Made by a program: the position numbers and the translations under genes. Shown in pieces: positions 61,701 to 64,000 of a stretch of 64,000 nucleotides of DNA. The stretch spans positions 1-64,000 of the forward strand of contig JADFQO010000013.1 in assembly GCA_022561775.1 (NCBI GenBank), given 5' to 3'. The notes under the pieces are model-generated. The model made no database searches. It saw only the letters and a program-made list of their open reading frames with translations, and had not been told where the DNA came from. Source of the stretch: Myxococcales bacterium. GTDB taxonomy: Bacteria > Myxococcota_A > UBA9160 > SMWR01. The first letter of the stretch is position 1. Every line of letters begins with the position of its first letter.

Positions 61701-62362
61701 TCCCGCAGTGGAAAGCGCACGAAGACAGAGGGCGCGTCAACGGTCCTGTAACCCTCGCCGACTTCGGCTGCCGACAGAACGGTTCCACCCTGCGCCCACC
61801 ACCAGACCACCTTGTAGCCCCGGTAGAGCAGATCCTTCTTGAACAACTCGGACAGCGCCCACCACACGCTCTCCACATAACTCTGGTGGTAGGTCACGTA
61901 GGCGTTTTCGACGTCGAGCCAGAAGGCGAGCTTGTCGGTAATCTGTGTCCACTCTTTTGTGTATAAAAAGACATTGTCGAGACAACGGCGGACGAAGGGC
62001 TCGACGCCGTAGGCAACGATCGCCTCCTTGCCGGAAATGCGCAGTTCTTTCTCAACTTCGATTTCGACCGGCAGACCGTGGGTATCCCAACCCGCTCGGC
62101 GAGGAACGTCGAACCCCCGCATGGCCTTATAGCGGGGGAAAACATCCTTCATCACGCGGGTCAAGACGTGGCCGTTATGGGGCAGGCCGTTCGCGGTCGG
62201 TGGTCCCTCGTAGAACACGAAGCGGGGCCCACCGCGGCGATGCACGAGCGACCTTCCTACGATGTCTCGCTCCTGCCAGAATTCGCGCACGCGCGCTTCC
62301 GCTGCGGGAAAATCGGCGACCGGGGTCACTCTTTCAAATCGAGGCGAGGACATCGGGCGCAT
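58763..62362 (-). CDS. ileS: Isoleucyl-tRNA synthetase with large insertion
   Basis: IleS charges tRNA-Ile. The 1199-residue class I synthetase has the HIGH-type HNGH (62-65), the editing CP1 domain (LLVWTTTPWTLPSNS) and a KMSKS loop as KESKSKGN near residue 634. About 120 residues are inserted right after it (EVIFDCVRLEFAVVDPGEPLERG through PRLPAVNKLWIEDP), before the PGADAFRWFFYASNPPWNP segment. I recall a similar insertion in some myxobacterial-type synthetases. The C-terminus is of the long type. The start could be ATG 62353 instead. The enzyme is cytoplasmic. Confidence 0.94.
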   Translation of the reverse strand: MRPMSSPRFERVTPVADFPAAEARVREFWQERDIVGRSLVHRRGGPRFVFYEGPPTANGLPHNGHVLTRVMKDVFPRYKAMRGFDVPRRAGWDTHGLPVEIEVEKELRISGKEAIVAYGVEPFVRRCLDNVFLYTKEWTQITDKLAFWLDVENAYVTYHQSYVESVWWALSELFKKDLLYRGYKVVWWWAQGGTVLSAAEVGEGYRTVDAPSVFVRFPLRDDPQTSLLVWTTTPWTLPSNSLVAVKADVDYAVVIDGDRRLIVAEALLPSLREKTSGDLTIEKILHGEELVGRHYVPPFDWFERDQPTLDFWRVVSADFVELDAGTGVVHISPAFGEVDFELLRSEQRSNPELPLLCAVRPDGSFDPQIAPDTYAGRWVKDCDRDLIRELKERGLLWHAEQIRHEYPFCVRSDKDPLIQYARPAWYIRTSDHIEEVLANNAKVNWLPETIRDGRFGDFLRNNVDWALSRERFWGTPLNIWINDETGALDAPASVEDILDRNPGAFDAFEAARAKDPDLLPDLRVHKPWIDAVTWTKPGEAGIYRRVPDVIDAWFDSGSMPFAQWGYPHRGVEEFEANFPADFISEAIDQTRGWFNSLIWISTLLFPERPLPHPYRTCVVLGHVADREGKKESKSKGNYTPPEVIFDCVRLEFAVVDPGEPLERGIALIAREDYEGLDLRGESSSVRAYRADTPEAAFDLTLRPARMPRRVIALGEAERSALGVESGFGADEIMPREVPRLPAVNKLWIEDPSSSAPGADAFRWFFYASNPPWNPTRHSLGGVRAQQRELPLKLRNVYAFFTIYADIDGFDPSSEVCATGRRPPRERALIDRWILSELALINTEVIQKMDAFRVYDATVALTGFVDALSNWYVRRCRSRFWAFGLDADKLDVHWTLYECLIALARLLAPFLPYATEEMWQNLVRRPFPDSEAESVHLCDYPEPDSEAIDRPLSRAMGAVRDLVSLGLQVRTAQKLRVRQPLAAAELVLAEPDLESALSDHLDLIRDELNVREVHFVPNADDYVTYNVTPNFRALGPRVGKRMPALKKALAETDGAMLLAQLEANGRVAIQVDGEELSLGPDEIGVSLRARPGFAAAAGSSGVVVLSTTLSDELIAEGLFREVLNRIQTFRKELDLEYTGRIRLTLAAAPVLLDAVRPRLDKLSREALAVDVVLDAPPEKGAYQREVSIDGELLTLGLSLA

Positions 62363-62400
62363 AGGCTACCATCCATGCTTGATTTCGCAGGAGATCCCGC

Positions 62401-64000
62401 GTGGCCGACTATTTCAACACGGGGATGCGGCTCTACCTCGATCATCTCGTTGACTGGAAGAAGTTGCTCGAAATCCGGAGCAGCGGAGCTGTCGACGCGA
62501 GCGCCGAGGTCGGCGCTTATCGGACGATCCTCGAGACCGCCGCCGCGCTGGCTGCCAGCTTCGAATCCGAAGCCCGCAAGAACTGGGCGGCCGAGGCCGA
62601 ACTGACGCCCGACGACGGCGCTCAGTCGCCTCCCCATATCCGCCAAGCCTACGATCAGCTTCGCGAAGCCGGGCTCATCTCGTTGACGGTCAGCGAGCAG
62701 TACGGCGGCTACGGGCTGCCCGCACTGCTCAACGGCATCTTTTTCGAAATGATTGCGCGCGCGGACTCGAGCTTGATGATGGTGCTCGGGCTCCAGACCG
62801 GCGCCGCGAGCGACATCGAGAAGTACGGCAGCGACGAGATCAAGGGCGCATTCTTGCCGCGCCTCACCTCGGGCGAGATCCAGGGTTGCATGGACATCAC
62901 CGAACCTCAGGCCGGAAGCGATCTCGGGGGGATCGTGACGCGAGCCACCGTTTTACCGGACGGCCAGGTTCAGATCGACGGCCAGAAGATCTACATCTCG
63001 AACGGCGGCGCCGAAGTCCACTTGGTGCTCGCGCGAGACGACGACAAATTCGAGCAATCACGCGGAACCACCCAGGGGCTTTCTCTCGTGCTGGTGCCGC
63101 GCCACCTCGAGGACGGATCCCGCAACGGTGTGCGGGTAACGCGACTCGAAAAGAAGATGGGCATCCACGGCTCCGCGACCTGCGAGGTCCTCTTCGAACG
63201 CGCAATCGGTTACTACCTCGGAACCGCCGGAGAGGGCTTTCGGGCCATGCTCGACCTGATGAACGTCGCCCGCCTCGGAGTGGCCTCCCAAGCCCTCGGC
63301 CTCTGCGAAGCCGCCCTCCACGACGCCGTCACATACGCGCACGAGCGAAAACAGTTCGGCAAGCCGATCGCCGAGCAACCGATGGTGATGGCGATGCTCG
63401 CAAACATGATGGTCGACATCGAAGCCGTGCGTGCCCTGCTCTACCGAACCTATCGACTGCTCGACCTGAACCTGGCCCGGGAAGCCTCGCTGGCCGGCGG
63501 GAACCTGCCCAACGCGGAGGCCTCCGCGATTCGCGCAGACCTCGAGCGCGACACCGCACGTGTTCGGCTGCTGACACCCCTTTGTAAATATTTCGCGACA
63601 GAAGCCTGCGACAACATTACCCGCGATGCGATGCAGATTTTCGGCGGCATCGGATTTACGATGGATGCGAATGTCGCGAAGCTCCACGCGGACAGCCTGA
63701 TCATGACCGTCTACGAGGGGACTAGCGAGATCCAGGCGTCGTTCGCACTGCGCGAGATCGGCAAGGGCGGCCTCGCGGTAATCTTCAAGGAAGTCCGATC
63801 AGAACTGGCTGCGATGGCCGATGATCCGCTGCGCTCAGGTCTCGCCAAACGCGTCGAAGGCATGGCCGAACGCGTTGAAGAATCGATGGGCGTGATGTTC
63901 TCGGACATATCCTACGCGCTGCTACGCGCGAAGCTCCTCACCGAAATGGTGATCGACGTGATCGCGAGCTGCGAGCTGCTCGAGCAGGTTGCGGCGGACC
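62401..64000 (+). CDS. Acyl-CoA dehydrogenase (cut by window end)
   Basis: From GTG 62401, preceded by AGGAGA, the frame is open for at least 533 residues to the window edge. Blocks include VSEQYGGYGLPALLNG, the FAD-binding MDITEPQAGSDLG, KIYISNGGAEV, EKKMGIHGSATCEVLFE and the catalytic C-terminal region AYEGTSEIQ-like VYEGTSEIQASFALREIG. It is the long (about 600-residue) ACAD type, related to FadE5-like enzymes, with an extra C-terminal domain beginning beyond VYEGTSEIQ. It oxidises acyl-CoA at C2-C3. It is divergent from ileS by 38 bp. Confidence 0.92.
   Translation, partial: MADYFNTGMRLYLDHLVDWKKLLEIRSSGAVDASAEVGAYRTILETAAALAASFESEARKNWAAEAELTPDDGAQSPPHIRQAYDQLREAGLISLTVSEQYGGYGLPALLNGIFFEMIARADSSLMMVLGLQTGAASDIEKYGSDEIKGAFLPRLTSGEIQGCMDITEPQAGSDLGGIVTRATVLPDGQVQIDGQKIYISNGGAEVHLVLARDDDKFEQSRGTTQGLSLVLVPRHLEDGSRNGVRVTRLEKKMGIHGSATCEVLFERAIGYYLGTAGEGFRAMLDLMNVARLGVASQALGLCEAALHDAVTYAHERKQFGKPIAEQPMVMAMLANMMVDIEAVRALLYRTYRLLDLNLAREASLAGGNLPNAEASAIRADLERDTARVRLLTPLCKYFATEACDNITRDAMQIFGGIGFTMDANVAKLHADSLIMTVYEGTSEIQASFALREIGKGGLAVIFKEVRSELAAMADDPLRSGLAKRVEGMAERVEESMGVMFSDISYALLRAKLLTEMVIDVIASCELLEQVAAD

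Noticed and set aside
1-64000. tRNA or rRNA genes
   Set aside because: No cloverleaf-like set with a TTCGA loop and acceptor stem or rRNA segment was recognised by eye; a computed scan would be needed to exclude them fully.

Overview
The window is GC-rich, gene-dense chromosomal DNA from a Gram-negative bacterium. Lipoprotein signals, an outer-membrane barrel protein, a cytochrome c peroxidase, dTDP-sugar genes and many 'delta-proteobacterial' style families (patatin, vWA and EF-hand-like secreted proteins, an IleS with a large insertion, HD-GYP, MutS2, RqcH) suggest an uncultured member of the former Deltaproteobacteria or a relative such as Myxococcota. This placement is inferred from gene content only. 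I found no rRNA, tRNA or CRISPR array.

Layout. 1-4513: a surface-glycan style cluster with two membrane-anchored SGNH hydrolases, two methyltransferases and a 2-oxoglutarate dioxygenase. 4529-18253: mostly housekeeping genes on both strands (homocysteine methyltransferase, cytochrome c peroxidase, hybrid histidine kinase, murQ, mutS2, FAD oxidoreductase, folC, patatin). 18472-25119: exported proteins, namely an eight-unit DxDxDG repeat protein, a vWA protein with its own DxDGDG loop, an M28-fold lipoprotein whose metal ligands appear to be lost, and a gamma-glutamyltransferase-like lipoprotein. Copies of a dispersed two-module repeat lie around these genes at 22103-22378, 24480-24572 and 25137-25395.

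25375-34516 is a 9.1-kb integrated element bounded by a 20-bp perfect direct repeat and inserted 10 bp upstream of comM. A regulator-integrase pair faces a divergent operon with an excisionase-like gene, a DUF3631 ATPase, a small-terminase-like gene, large terminase and HK97-type capsid protein. Two cargo genes sit at the far end. It has no portal, protease, connector, tail or lysis gene, so it resembles a phage satellite (PICI-like) or a strongly reduced prophage.

34526-41085: comM, a 70-bp AT-rich patch, a 67-aa protein, then both subunits of topoisomerase VI, with subunit B carrying a histone-H1-like basic tail, followed by rfbA and rfbC. 41175-45508: a flavin electron-transfer cluster (apbE, four-helix membrane protein, FMN-binding protein, outer-membrane protein) ending at a Fur-family regulator, with a perfect inverted repeat upstream of the porin-like gene. 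45618-64000: ordinary metabolism and repair (MATE exporter, aminotransferase, nitroreductase, alcohol dehydrogenase, mutM-rqcH, HD-GYP, MaoC hydratase, ileS, and an acyl-CoA dehydrogenase cut by the window end).
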